A stretch of DNA of 64,000 nt from Desulfosarcina alkanivorans (GCF_009688945.1 NZ_AP021874.1:6138001-6202000); one strand, 5' to 3'. Shown: positions 33,941-42,512, counted from the stretch's first letter. Notes: generated from the sequence alone by a model not told the origin. Numbers and translations: made by a program.

Positions 33941-35077
33941 CACCACATCCGTGTACTCATCCTCCTCAAAGCCGCTCATGGGCGGCTGCTGGGACAGATC
34001 CAGGCCGGCTGCGTAGCCGAAGGCGTCCTGTGTGTGGTGGGCCACAAAACTGAACAGGTCGGACAAGGGGATGTCGTTGGGACAGGCATTGGTGCACTGC
34101 CCGCATCCCACGCAGGCCGTGCTCATATGGGCCATTCGGGTCAGGTGGAAAAAAAGGGTGTCCGTGGGCATCTTGACGCCGCCCTTGCGCCGGGCCCACT
34201 GCAGGTATTGAAACGGCTCGTGGCGGAAGGTGTCGGTGGTAAAGACACAGGTGGTGCAATAGCAGACCGGGCAGGCCGCACGGCAGTTGTAGCAGTTGAC
34301 GCAGTCGGCCAGGTACGTGCTCAACCCCTCGATGCTGCCGGTGGCCGCCGCCACCTCGGCAAACATCTGATCCCTGCTTTGCTTGCGTTGTTTCAAGGTA
34401 CTGCTGATGACTGCCTTGCGTTGTGGCGGCGCCGCTTTGGCCGGCGGGAGGTCCAGGCCGGTGAGCACGGATTCTCCCGATGGCGTGCGGGACCGTACGG
34501 TCAGGCCGCCGGCCGGATCGGCGCCAAACAGTTCCACGACGATGTCTGCACCGTCGGGGATCGGATGGTTGCAGGCCCGGCAGGCGGCGGTGAAGGAGAC
34601 GGCCGCATCGCCCGGCTCGCCGGAGAATGCCGCGGCGCAAAATGCCCCGGTGGCGGCATCGGCCGTGTCGTGCCGGTCTGCAAAGGCCCTGAAATCGCTG
34701 TTGGACAGGGCGCCCGGACAATCGACGCCGATGATGACCACGTCGTCCCGTTTTCCCTGATTGAGCTTGACCAGTTCATTGAAGGCACGGATTTCACAGG
34801 GCCGCAGGACGGCCGCCATCCGGCTGCCTGCCGGCAGTCGGGTCAGCTTGGCCAGCTGCTGGGCCCCGTTGACCGGAAAGGCCGGCGACAGCGGATCGGC
34901 TTCCGCCAGTCGTGCCGGATCCGATACCAGTGTGGGCATGATCCGGTTCTTCACTGCCAGGCGGGTGGGGACCAGCATGGCCTCGATTCCCGCTTTTTCC
35001 ATGACCGTGGCCAGAAAGGATCGAATGCCTGAAAGCCAGTCTTGGTTGTCGATGTCAATGGTGATTGCCTGTGTCAT
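33929..35077 (-). CDS. FrhB-like iron-sulfur subunit of Hdr cluster 2
   Basis: 382 residues, of the same general type as the proteins at 5425-6372 and 4317-5378. Blocks seen: AAVLRPCEIRAFNEL, VVIIGVDCPG, then two cluster motifs, CVNCYNCRAACPVCYCTTC and CVGCGQCTNACP, in the second half. It should relay electrons between MvhD and the HdrA proteins, with or without a flavin of its own. It lies 12 bp after the Cys-type mvhD and 60 bp before the receiver-HdrA gene. Unlike cluster 1, no separate FAD/NAD(P)H reductase follows, so any pyridine nucleotide would have to enter through the GltD part of the other HdrA. Confidence 0.82.
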   Translation of the reverse strand: MTQAITIDIDNQDWLSGIRSFLATVMEKAGIEAMLVPTRLAVKNRIMPTLVSDPARLAEADPLSPAFPVNGAQQLAKLTRLPAGSRMAAVLRPCEIRAFNELVKLNQGKRDDVVIIGVDCPGALSNSDFRAFADRHDTADAATGAFCAAAFSGEPGDAAVSFTAACRACNHPIPDGADIVVELFGADPAGGLTVRSRTPSGESVLTGLDLPPAKAAPPQRKAVISSTLKQRKQSRDQMFAEVAAATGSIEGLSTYLADCVNCYNCRAACPVCYCTTCVFTTDTFRHEPFQYLQWARRKGGVKMPTDTLFFHLTRMAHMSTACVGCGQCTNACPNDIPLSDLFSFVAHHTQDAFGYAAGLDLSQQPPMSGFEEDEYTDVVGLG

Positions 35078-35089
35078 ATCTCTCTCCGG

Positions 35090-35512
35090 TTAGATTACCA
35101 TCTTCAGGTCGGGCAGCATTGGTCCCAGCTCACGGGTCCGGGCCACCAGATCGCCCATGACATGGGCAAACTCGATGCCGTCGCTGGCGCCGATCCAGGT
35201 CAGCCGCAGACGCCGGCTGTCGATGCCGAAGCGGGGCAGAATTTCCTTGAGCAGCTTGACCCGGCGCCGGGCCTTGTAGTTGCCGTTGATATAGTGGCAG
35301 TCGCCGGGGTGGCACCCGCTGATCAACACCCCGTCCGCTCCCTCCAGAAACGCCTTGATGACGTACTGGGGGTCCACCATCCCCGTGCACATGACACGGA
35401 TCAGCCGGACATTTTTGGGGTAGGAGAGCCGGGAGGTGCCGGCCAGGTCGGCGGCCGTGTAGGTGCACCAGTTGCAGACAAAGGCGATGATTGCGGGTTC
35501 GAAGTTATCCAT
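35090..35512 (-). CDS. mvhD: MvhD-type [2Fe-2S] adaptor, cysteine form
   Basis: 140 residues, full-length MvhD. Cluster ligands are Cys13, Cys16 (FVCNWCTY), Cys42, Cys67 (ISGCHPGDC) and Cys72. It aligns without gaps over the first 72 residues with the selenocysteine form at 6374-6805, with Cys67 opposite Sec67. MvhD proteins dock a hydrogenase or other donor onto HdrA. No hydrogenase is in the window, so here it probably links HdrA with the FrhB-like protein. It is preceded by a 122-bp repetitive spacer and followed closely by the FrhB-like gene. Confidence 0.92.
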   Translation of the reverse strand: MDNFEPAIIAFVCNWCTYTAADLAGTSRLSYPKNVRLIRVMCTGMVDPQYVIKAFLEGADGVLISGCHPGDCHYINGNYKARRRVKLLKEILPRFGIDSRRLRLTWIGASDGIEFAHVMGDLVARTRELGPMLPDLKMVI

Positions 35513-35634
35513 AAGATCTCCATATAAGGACAGTGTTAAGTGTTACGTTTCAAGTGTTAAGTTAAGGATCGGGTCCTTTCTAAATCGACAGCATACCTTC
35601 ACTTAAAACTTAACACCTACTGCTTGAAACGCTC
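35513..35634. repeat. Repetitive spacer with inverted arms
   Basis: Between the HdrA-GltD and mvhD genes, words such as GTGTTAAGT and CGTTTCAAG (35532-35562) recur in inverted form as ACTTAAAACTTAACAC and CTTGAAACG (35601-35631). The arms could form a long imperfect hairpin within the operon mRNA. No clear promoter is seen. Confidence 0.5.
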
Positions 35635-38600
35635 TCAGCCCACGGCTGAGAGGGCATCCATGATCCCGTCCAACTCGGCGAAAATCTGCCTGCCCTGGAA
35701 ATGCCGGACCTGGGCGGCGTTGGACGGACAGGCGGTGCTGCAGCTGCCGCATCCCTTGCACAGTGCGCCGTTGACCACGCTGACCTGGCGACGCGGGTCG
35801 AACTCGATGGCGCCGTAGGCGCACAGATCGATACAGGTCCGGCAGCCGGAGCAGACTTCCGGGTCGATCCAGCTGATGGCCGAGGGCACTTCCACCTCCC
35901 CCCGGGTGGCCAGGGAGAGGGACTTGGCCGCCGCCCCGGAGGCCTGGGCCACGGCGTCGGGAATGTCCTTGGGACCCTGGCAGGCGCCGGCCAGAAAAAC
36001 GCCGTCCGTGGCCGTGTTCAGTGGGCCCAGCTTGGGATGCTCTTCCAGAAAGAACCCGTCGGCACCCGGATTGACCCCGAAGATCCGCCCCACGTCGGCG
36101 GTGTCGGCGCGGGCTTCCATTGCGCTGCACAGCACCACCATGTCCACGGGCACCCGCACCCGTTCGCCGAGCAGGGTGTCTTCGGCCACAGCTACCAGAC
36201 GGCCGGCCTCCGCCTCGGATTCGGCCTGGTCCGTGATTTCTGCCACCTTGCCCCGGATAAACACCGTGCCCTCCTCCTGGCAGCGGCGGTAGAACTCCTC
36301 GTAGCCTTTGCCGAAACAGCGCTGGTCGATATAGAAATCGTAGACCTGTGCGTGGTGGCCCACCTTTTCCTTGATCAGGTGGCTGTATTTGAGGGCGTAC
36401 ATGCAGCAGACCCGGGAGCAGTAGGGGTGGTAATTGACGTCGCGGCTGCCCACGCAGTGAACCAGGGCCACGCTCTGGGGTGGGTCGGTGAAGCCACCGG
36501 CCGCGTCGCGCATGAGGATCTGCCCCCCGGTGGGGCCGGTGGCATTGCTCAGGCGTTCGAATTCCAGGCTGGTGAAGACGTTGGGATAACGGTCGTAGCC
36601 CAGGGGTTTCATGGGGGTGGGATCCAGCAGGTCGTATCCCGTCGCCAGGATAATGCTGCCCACCTGGATGGTTTCCCGGGTGGCCGTCATGGTGTGGTCG
36701 ATGGCGTTGGCCTCGCACACCGACACGCAGGCCATGCACTCGCTGCAGACGCCGCAGTTCAGGCAGCGGGCGGCTTCCTGGCGGGCGGCCGCCTCGTCCA
36801 TGCCGGTTTCCACTTCATCGAAGGTGGACGCCCGGGCCGCATCGGCGTGATGGGCGGGTTGCACCCGCGGCAGCGGTTCGATGTCATCGGGGATGGCGGC
36901 CCAATCGCCGCCCGGGGCGGGCTGGTCTTCTATCTGGCGGGCCCAATCGCCCAGATCCGCGCCCTGGAGAAACTGCACCATGGCGTCCGCCGCGCGGTGC
37001 CCGGCAGCCACCGCCTCGACCACCGTAGCCGGTCCAGCCACGGCGTCGCCGGCGGCGAACACGTGGTCGATGGATGTCTGCATGGTCAGGGGGTTCACGG
37101 CGATGGTATGGCGGGCGGTCAGGTCCGGGGCGGTTGCTTTTTGCACCCAGGCCACGTCGGTGCGCTGACCGATGGCCGGGATCACCGCATCGCAGTCGAT
37201 GACGAACTCGGACCCCTCGACGGGGACCGGCCGGCGGCGGCCGGTGTCGTCCGGGGGACCCAGTCGGGTGCGCATGCATTCGAATCCCACCACCCGGCCA
37301 TCGGCGGCCAGGATCCGTAACGGGGCCGAGAGAGTGGCGAATTCGATACCCTCGTCCCTGGCGCCCCGGATCTCTTCGGCATAGGCCGGCATTTCCTGCT
37401 CGGAGCGCCGGTAGACCACGGTGACCTTGACGGCCCCCAGCCGTTTGGCCGTGCGGGCCGCATCGATGGCCACGTTGCCGCCGCCGACCACGGCCACCTG
37501 CCTGCCCGGCCGTTGCCGCTCGCCCTGGTTGACCTCCCGCAGGAAGGCAATGGCGTCGATCACGCCGACCGGCGTGTCCTCGCCGGGAATGTTCATCGTC
37601 ATGGCGCTGTGGGCGCCAACGGCCAGAAAAACGGCCCCGTAGCCCTGGTCCGTCAGGTCGGCCAGCTCGAAATCCCTGCCCAGGCGCATGCCGGTGCGGG
37701 CCTCGATGCCGTGGCGCAGCAGGTAATCGATTTCACGGTCCAGGATGTCCGGGGGCAGGCGGTAGTCGGGAATGCCCACCCGAAGCATGCCGCCGAGAAC
37801 GGGCAGGGCCTCGAAAAGGGTGACCCGGAAGCCTTGCAGGCGAAGGTCGTAGGCCACGGTCAGCCCGGCGGGGCCGGAGCCGACCACGGCCACCCGTTCG
37901 GGCCGGTCCTCGATGGCCGGGATCGCCAGGTCCCCGGGGTCGACCTGGTCGGCGGCAAAGCGTTTAAGGTCGCGGATGGCCAGCGGCGCGTCCACCTCCC
38001 GGCGCCGGCACTGGGCTTCGCAGGGATGCGGGCACACCCGTCCCAGCACCCCGGGAAGGGGCAGCCGTTTCATGATCAGTTCCACGGCCTCCCGGTACTT
38101 GCCCTGGCCGATGAGCTGCACATAGCCCTGGACATTGACCCCGGCAGGGCAGGTGGTGGTGCAGGGGGCGCGGTCTTTTTTGTCGATGGTAAACGTGATG
38201 GGCACGGCCTGGGGAAACGCCCGGTAGATGGCTTTGCGGTCGACCAGGCCCTCGTCCCACTCGCTGGGCAGGGACACCGGGCATACCTTGGCGCACTCGC
38301 CGCAGCCGGTACAAATTCCTTCCTTGATGTAGCGCGGTTTGCGGGTCACGGTCACCTCGTAGTTGCCGATGTAGCCGGACACATCGGTGACCTCGCTGTA
38401 GGTCAACAGCTGGATATTGGCATTCTGGGCCACTTCCACCATTTTGGGGGTGCCGATGCAGGCCGCGCAGTCCAGGGTGGGAAAGGTTTTGTCGAACTGC
38501 AGCATGTGGCCGCCCACGGTGGTCTGGCGTTCCACCAGGTAGACCGTGTGACCGGCGTTGCCGATGTCCAGGGCCGCCTGCATACCGGCGATGCCGCCGC

Positions 38601-39042
38601 CGACCACCATGACGTCGGGGTGGACGCTGACGGACCGAGATTCCAGCATCTGGTGAAAGTTCACGCGGTTGACTGCCCCGGCGGCCAGCGTCTTGGCCTT
38701 GCGGGTGGCCTCGTCTTCATCTTTGGTGACCCAGGATACCTGTTCGCGCACCGAGGCCATCTGAAACAGGTAGGGGTTCAGGCCGGCCCGCTGGCAGGCG
38801 CCCTGGAAGGTTTTTTCGTGGAGCCGGGGCGAACAGGAGGCTACCACCACCCGGTTGAGGCCGAAGGTCCGGATGTCGTTTTCGATCATCTCCTGGCCGG
38901 GGTCGGAACACATGAACCTGTAATCGCGGGAGACGACGACGTTTTTCAGGCCGCGGGCGAAGTCGGCCACCTCGGTCACCCGGACCTTATGGGCGATGTT
39001 GATGCCGCAGTGACAGATGTAGAATCCGATCTTGATGGTCAT
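35635..39042 (-). CDS. hdrA: HdrA-GltD fusion flavoprotein (cysteine form)
   Basis: 1135 residues from the ATG at 39042. It opens with an HdrA segment (IGFYICHCGINIAHKV), then VVGGGIAGMQAAL, DCAACIGTPKM (the Cys opposite Sec60 of cluster 1) and a ferredoxin motif CTGCGECAKVCP. A GltD-like NAD(P)H domain follows (CTTTCPAGVNVQGY, VVGSGPAGLTVAY, VVGGGNVAIDAAR), then CLNCGVCSECMACVSVC, the HdrA FAD part (GSIILATGYD, HCVGSRDVNYHPYCSRVCC) and two terminal motifs, CSGCRTCIDLC and CKGCGSCSTAC. It resembles the cluster 1 giant without its second HdrA half. The GltD part suggests NAD(P)H as partner. It and the receiver-HdrA in the same operon may act as a pair, like the HdrAA arrangements known elsewhere. 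Confidence 0.9.
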   Translation of the reverse strand: MTIKIGFYICHCGINIAHKVRVTEVADFARGLKNVVVSRDYRFMCSDPGQEMIENDIRTFGLNRVVVASCSPRLHEKTFQGACQRAGLNPYLFQMASVREQVSWVTKDEDEATRKAKTLAAGAVNRVNFHQMLESRSVSVHPDVMVVGGGIAGMQAALDIGNAGHTVYLVERQTTVGGHMLQFDKTFPTLDCAACIGTPKMVEVAQNANIQLLTYSEVTDVSGYIGNYEVTVTRKPRYIKEGICTGCGECAKVCPVSLPSEWDEGLVDRKAIYRAFPQAVPITFTIDKKDRAPCTTTCPAGVNVQGYVQLIGQGKYREAVELIMKRLPLPGVLGRVCPHPCEAQCRRREVDAPLAIRDLKRFAADQVDPGDLAIPAIEDRPERVAVVGSGPAGLTVAYDLRLQGFRVTLFEALPVLGGMLRVGIPDYRLPPDILDREIDYLLRHGIEARTGMRLGRDFELADLTDQGYGAVFLAVGAHSAMTMNIPGEDTPVGVIDAIAFLREVNQGERQRPGRQVAVVGGGNVAIDAARTAKRLGAVKVTVVYRRSEQEMPAYAEEIRGARDEGIEFATLSAPLRILAADGRVVGFECMRTRLGPPDDTGRRRPVPVEGSEFVIDCDAVIPAIGQRTDVAWVQKATAPDLTARHTIAVNPLTMQTSIDHVFAAGDAVAGPATVVEAVAAGHRAADAMVQFLQGADLGDWARQIEDQPAPGGDWAAIPDDIEPLPRVQPAHHADAARASTFDEVETGMDEAAARQEAARCLNCGVCSECMACVSVCEANAIDHTMTATRETIQVGSIILATGYDLLDPTPMKPLGYDRYPNVFTSLEFERLSNATGPTGGQILMRDAAGGFTDPPQSVALVHCVGSRDVNYHPYCSRVCCMYALKYSHLIKEKVGHHAQVYDFYIDQRCFGKGYEEFYRRCQEEGTVFIRGKVAEITDQAESEAEAGRLVAVAEDTLLGERVRVPVDMVVLCSAMEARADTADVGRIFGVNPGADGFFLEEHPKLGPLNTATDGVFLAGACQGPKDIPDAVAQASGAAAKSLSLATRGEVEVPSAISWIDPEVCSGCRTCIDLCAYGAIEFDPRRQVSVVNGALCKGCGSCSTACPSNAAQVRHFQGRQIFAELDGIMDALSAVG

Positions 39043-39236
39043 TCGTATAGTCCCCCAATCCCCCAATCCGGATAAACCGGAGAAAACAAATTGCATGCAC
39101 CCGATCTATAAATCACCAATTAAAAGTTCCAATTTCCCAATAAATTCCAAATTACAAAATCCAAATCTCAAACAAGGTACAAACCGACTCTTGTTTGCTG
39201 TTCGTTCTTCGTTTTCAGATATAAACACACCAATTT
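39043..39236. repeat. AT-rich low-complexity spacer before HdrA-GltD
   Basis: About 190 bases rich in reiterated words (AATTCCAAATTACAAAATCC-like on the plus strand). It separates the pseudo-receiver gene from the HdrA-GltD gene. I see no sigma-54 motif or strong sigma-70 promoter, so the operon may be read through from 39839. The repeat style matches other spacers in this window. Confidence 0.45.
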
Positions 39237-39677
39237 TCAGGATTCATCGCCCAAGCTCGTCGAACAGGTTGTGCACAGCCGGTTGACGACGGCCAGCAGT
39301 TCATCGGCCTCCGGTGGTTTCTGAAGATAGGCTTCGGGTTCCGGAATATGACGGCCGGCAGGCGACCGCTTGGCACCGGGGCAGCGGTAAAAGGTGCTGC
39401 TGTCCAGCGTGGAGAGCATCACCACCGGAATATGGCACAGGCGGCTGCTGGTCCGAAGGTTCTGGTAGAGGCGGATTCCCGCCTCACCGGGCAGCATGGC
39501 GTTGATGATGACCAGATCGGGGCAGGCATCCACCGCTTTTTTGAGCCCGTCGGCAAGCGTTGCCGCGCATATCGGGCAAAAGCCGTTGGCGGAAAGCAGG
39601 TTGGACAAAAAGATGCTCATGTCCGGTTCGTCTTCCACCACGAGGATTGTTTTTGCTGACCTGTCCGGTGCCACCAC
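39237..39677 (-). CDS. Pseudo-receiver domain protein
   Basis: 146 residues from a GTG at 39677 with GGAGG five bases upstream; the frame extends to 39797 but without a start signal. It is a lone receiver fold: VVEDEPDMSIFL holds the acidic residues and LQKPPEAD the conserved Lys, but the phosphoacceptor Asp is Asn59 (DLVIINAMLPGEAG). Normal phosphorylation is therefore not expected. The C-terminus carries extra Cys residues (CTTCSTS) that could be redox-active or bind metal. It lies directly downstream of a sigma-54 promoter and directly upstream of the Hdr cluster 2 genes on the same strand. Its role is unknown; it may bind a kinase or HdrA constitutively. Confidence 0.75.
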   Translation of the reverse strand: MVAPDRSAKTILVVEDEPDMSIFLSNLLSANGFCPICAATLADGLKKAVDACPDLVIINAMLPGEAGIRLYQNLRTSSRLCHIPVVMLSTLDSSTFYRCPGAKRSPAGRHIPEPEAYLQKPPEADELLAVVNRLCTTCSTSLGDES

Positions 39678-39838
39678 CGATACCTCCGTGCTGCTGAGAT
39701 TCAAGAGGATCGCCCGTGAATGATTCCTGCGGCGGTCCATGGGTAAGGCGCACCGAAGGACGTTTCCATTTCGCGGCCCTGCCGGTCCCGGCCGCATGCA
39801 GTCAGGTCAAATCCTGACGATGGAATGGTTTATTAAAA

Positions 39839-39854
39839 AGCACAGAATGTGCCA
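39839..39854 (-). promoter_or_regulatory. Sigma-54 promoter of the pseudo-receiver/Hdr cluster 2 operon
   Basis: Minus-strand reading TGGCAC-A-TTCT-GTGCT matches the -24/-12 consensus, with the invariant GG and GC at the right spacing; only the first T of TTGC is replaced by G. The predicted start near 39827 gives a leader of about 150 bases. Possible enhancer sites lie 110-240 bp upstream. Confidence 0.7.
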
Positions 39855-39936
39855 TTGGGTGGTAGTGTTTTCAATTGCTTGATTTTAATTGAAAATTGAG
39901 CTTTTTGAGGAGCGTAAGATGATCCCTTTCCGCCAA

Positions 39937-40066
39937 TGTTGCATTTTTTGCAACAAAACCTGCATCAGTCAGGGCAGCCTTTCTTCAATCTAAAAAATCT
40001 TAACCATCAGGAAAGATATATGATTTTGATTATGTTGCAATATGTTGCGCAACGATTGTTGCATTA
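39937..40066. promoter_or_regulatory. TGTTGCA inverted-repeat array (candidate enhancer)
   Basis: A perfect 7-bp inverted repeat TGTTGCA-N5-TGCAACA lies at 39937-39955. TGTTGCAA (40034-40041), the palindromic TTGCGCAA (40045-40052) and TGTTGCAT (40058-40065) follow. All sit at enhancer distance from the sigma-54 promoter at 39839. The sigma-54 regulators encoded at 42513 or 13602 are candidate binders. Confidence 0.55.
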
Positions 40067-40561
40067 CGGGCAGGGGGCATGGGCCGGAATTGGCCACCGG
40101 CGATCGCCGATGCACAGGTAAAACCCGTCCGCGCCTTCCTCCAGATAGGGGGCCATGGCCATCAGGGAGCGCTCGCCGAATCTGATGCGCTCATCGCCGC
40201 GGCGGAGGTAAAGCTGGTCGGCGTCCACGAACAGTCCGGCCGGATCCAGGTTCATGGTTTCGCCGGTGTTGAGAACCAGCTCGATCGGGTGCCGGGTGAT
40301 CACCCGGCTGACAAAAAGCGGCGTGTCCACATAATTGAAGTAGACCTTTTCGCGGACATCACCGCGTGTCTGGGTGAGGTAGTAACCATCCTTGTCCCGC
40401 CGGATGGCGCGGTTAAAATGGTCGATGATGCGCTTGTGCGTGAAACGGCCGTGGCGGTTGCACCAGCGCCCCCGGTCGTCCATCCAGAAAACGGCGTTTT
40501 CTTTGGGGATGACCACTTCGGGCAGACGCGCCTCGGCTGTTGGCGGATCGCTGTTTTTCAT
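40064..40561 (-). CDS. DUF1285-like protein
   Basis: 165 residues. The pattern W-x-D-x-x-G-R-W-x-N...G-R-F-T-H-K-R-I-I-D, then Y-Y-L-T-Q, E-K-V-Y-F-N-Y-x-D-T-P-L-F-V and a tail with ERIRFGERSLM resembles small DUF1285-type proteins of unknown function. No signal peptide or membrane segment is seen. I cannot assign a role. Its 3' end abuts the TGTTGCA array, so its transcription runs towards the Hdr cluster 2 promoter, but a common transcript is unlikely. The upstream 380 bp are shared with the divergent GcvH-like gene. Confidence 0.65.
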   Translation of the reverse strand: MKNSDPPTAEARLPEVVIPKENAVFWMDDRGRWCNRHGRFTHKRIIDHFNRAIRRDKDGYYLTQTRGDVREKVYFNYVDTPLFVSRVITRHPIELVLNTGETMNLDPAGLFVDADQLYLRRGDERIRFGERSLMAMAPYLEEGADGFYLCIGDRRWPIPAHAPCP

Positions 40562-40886
40562 TTTCCTGCCGGTTTATCGGAATTTGACATTGTCCCGTCA
40601 ACCCTATCTCAATCCTTAAGCCTTTTCAAGGCGCTGCCGGCACGTGTCGTCGTTTATTCTGGCTACACTGGCGACGGTCGGTGATGAAAAAGGCTACACG
40701 TCCTCAACCTTTTGAATATTAATGAAAAAATGGCATTTCGGGCGGGGGGCGGCCGGTGGATAGTAGCCGGATTACGCATTCCGGGGATGCGCCCCATGGC
40801 CGGCCGTCATTCCAGTGGCGGCGGTTATGGTTCGATTGTCAATAATATCTATGGGTAAACCTCTCCGATCGGTGCAGGCGGCACCC
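40562..40886. other. Divergent regulatory region, module B
   Basis: No gene is seen. Two direct copies of GGCTACAC lie at 40661-40668 and 40692-40699, 31 bp (three helical turns) apart and about 220-250 bp before the predicted start of the GcvH-like gene. Their CTACA core equals that of the candidate enhancer sites at 17738-17865 in module A. Confidence 0.5.
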
Positions 40887-40902
40887 TGGCAGGAACCTTG
40901 CT
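40887..40902 (+). promoter_or_regulatory. Sigma-54 promoter of GcvH-like protein 3
   Basis: TGGCAG-G-AACC-TTGCT matches TGGCACG-N4-TTGCW at all but one fixed position, with exact spacing. Transcription would begin near 40914, followed by AGGAGGG (40929-40935) and the ATG at 40943. Confidence 0.85.
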
Positions 40903-40942
40903 CCTACCTGTTGGCAGACATTTAACACAGGAGGGCATCGCC

Positions 40943-41887
40943 ATGAACGCCACAAAAAAGAGAAAGCCGGTCTCCCCGAAGAAACGGGTGGTTTGCTTCG
41001 ATATCCTCGAAGACCGCTGCATCTGGATGAAGGCCGGTGTCATCAACTATCGCATTTGCGACAATGCGTTTGACTGCGGCACATGCACGTTCAACAAGGC
41101 CATTCGCCAGGCCATGAAGATCGACCCCCTGGTCGACAGCCAGACGGTTGCCCCCAAATGGGTGGCCCACCTCGTCGAACGCTACGACGGTGCCAACCGG
41201 CCCTGCCGGCACGCATTGACCGGTCGGATCGACGCCCCCAAAATCTGCCCCCACAATTACGAATGCTATCATTGCGCCTTCGATCAGATGCTCGATGAGG
41301 CGGATCTGGCGGCCGACCGGGGCACGCCGGTGTGCAAAGAGGTGGCCGGATTCAAAGTTGCAGACGCGTATTACTACCACATGGGCCACAGCTGGGCCCG
41401 TTTCGAGCATGGGGGCCGTGTCCGGATCGGTCTGGACGATTTCGCGGCCTGTGTGTTCGGCGGCCTGAGCAGCATCGATCTGCCCCCCTTGGGTGCAGGG
41501 GTGCAGCAGGACCGGGTCGGGTGGGCGTTCGGCCGGGACGACCACCGGGCGGCGGTGCTGTCTCCGGTCACCGGCACCGTGCTGGCGGTGAACCATCCGG
41601 CCCGGGAGCACCCGCAAATCGTCAACCAGGATCCCTACGGCAGCGGGTGGCTGTTCATCGTGGAGCCGGAGGTCCCCAAGCGCAACCTGAAACGGTTGTA
41701 CTTCGGCAAGGAGAGCCTCCAGTGGATGGACCAGGAGAATCGAAAGCTGCTCGGTCTGATGGGGCCGCCCTACGAGGGCCTGGCGGCCACCGGCGGATCG
41801 GTGGTCCGGGACATTTTCGGCACGATTGCCGATCTGTCCTGGGATGCCCTGGCCAGCCGGTTCCTGCATACCACGCGGAAAGGGTGA
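40943..41887 (+). CDS. Cys-rich GcvH-like protein 3 (module B)
   Basis: 314 residues. Two repeats carry Cys26...Cys39-x5-Cys45-x2-Cys48 (CIWMKAG...CDNAFDCGTCTFN) and Cys88...Cys102-x5-Cys108-x2-Cys111 (CRHALTGRI...CPHNYECYHCAFDQ). A GcvH-like domain follows (HMGHSWARFE, VRIGLDDFAACVFGG, SPVTGTVLAVN). The lipoyl-lysine position is Asp200, as in the two module A proteins (Asp194, Asp222). The start at 40943 follows AGGAGGG; the longer frame from 40898 would begin inside the promoter. It is convergent with the archaemetzincin-regulator-kinase operon of module B. Confidence 0.82.
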   Translation: MNATKKRKPVSPKKRVVCFDILEDRCIWMKAGVINYRICDNAFDCGTCTFNKAIRQAMKIDPLVDSQTVAPKWVAHLVERYDGANRPCRHALTGRIDAPKICPHNYECYHCAFDQMLDEADLAADRGTPVCKEVAGFKVADAYYYHMGHSWARFEHGGRVRIGLDDFAACVFGGLSSIDLPPLGAGVQQDRVGWAFGRDDHRAAVLSPVTGTVLAVNHPAREHPQIVNQDPYGSGWLFIVEPEVPKRNLKRLYFGKESLQWMDQENRKLLGLMGPPYEGLAATGGSVVRDIFGTIADLSWDALASRFLHTTRKG

Positions 41888-41918
41888 GGCCTGACCATCG
41901 CTCATTGTCCGGTTGGAA

Positions 41919-42509
41919 TCAGGGTCCTGCGTTCGCGGTCTCATATCCCCGGCGTGCCCGGCGCAGTGCGGTCCGGCAGTGTCGACAGAAGTTGAGCGGC
42001 GTTTGATCGAGCCGGTCCACATCGCCGCAAAAATGCATGAGGCACCGTTCATCGTCGCAGTGCAGCAGGTTCAGCAGGTGCCCCGCTTCATGCAGGGCGA
42101 TCTTTGCCACCCGTTCCAGGATCCGGTCGGCCGAGGGTGAAGAGCCGTCCATGTGGGCCTGCAGGCGAAAAAGCGAAACCAGGGCCACCCGTCCGTTCTG
42201 GCGGGCTTCCCCGAAAACGTGCGTGAACAGGGGGATGAACAGATCCACATCCAAAAGGGCGATGGCCCTGAAATAGTCCGCCAGGGGCATGGCCTCGATG
42301 GCTCCAATGAGGGTGGCCGCGTTGTACTGCAGGCGCGTTTCATCCAGGGCGGCAAAGGGGATGTCCACGGGAGGAAGGATGTCCGCCGGCAGGTCCAGAT
42401 ACCCGGACACATGGGCGGCGATCACCTTGGCCGCGGTGGTCGACGCCTCCTCGAACGGGATCACGGCCACAACCGGTCGGGGCCGGGGCGGGCGGGGGAG
42501 CGCCTTCAT
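41919..42509 (-). CDS. Archaemetzincin-family zinc metalloprotease (module B)
   Basis: 196 residues with His140-Glu141-x-x-His144, His150, Cys151, Cys156, Met158 and terminal Cys175-x-x-Cys178. The usual Gly of HEXXHXXG is Asn147 (Asp141 in the module A copy). The preceding part (VDLFIPLFTHVFGEARQNG) matches the same region of the module A protein (DDLFIPILTHVYGEAQLGG). It starts three bases after the regulator stop, so it is translated from the kinase-regulator operon. A cytoplasmic protease with unknown substrate; the convergent GcvH-like protein is the obvious candidate by context only. Confidence 0.85.
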   Translation of the reverse strand: MKALPRPPRPRPVVAVIPFEEASTTAAKVIAAHVSGYLDLPADILPPVDIPFAALDETRLQYNAATLIGAIEAMPLADYFRAIALLDVDLFIPLFTHVFGEARQNGRVALVSLFRLQAHMDGSSPSADRILERVAKIALHEAGHLLNLLHCDDERCLMHFCGDVDRLDQTPLNFCRHCRTALRRARRGYETANAGP

Positions 42510-42512
42510 GGG

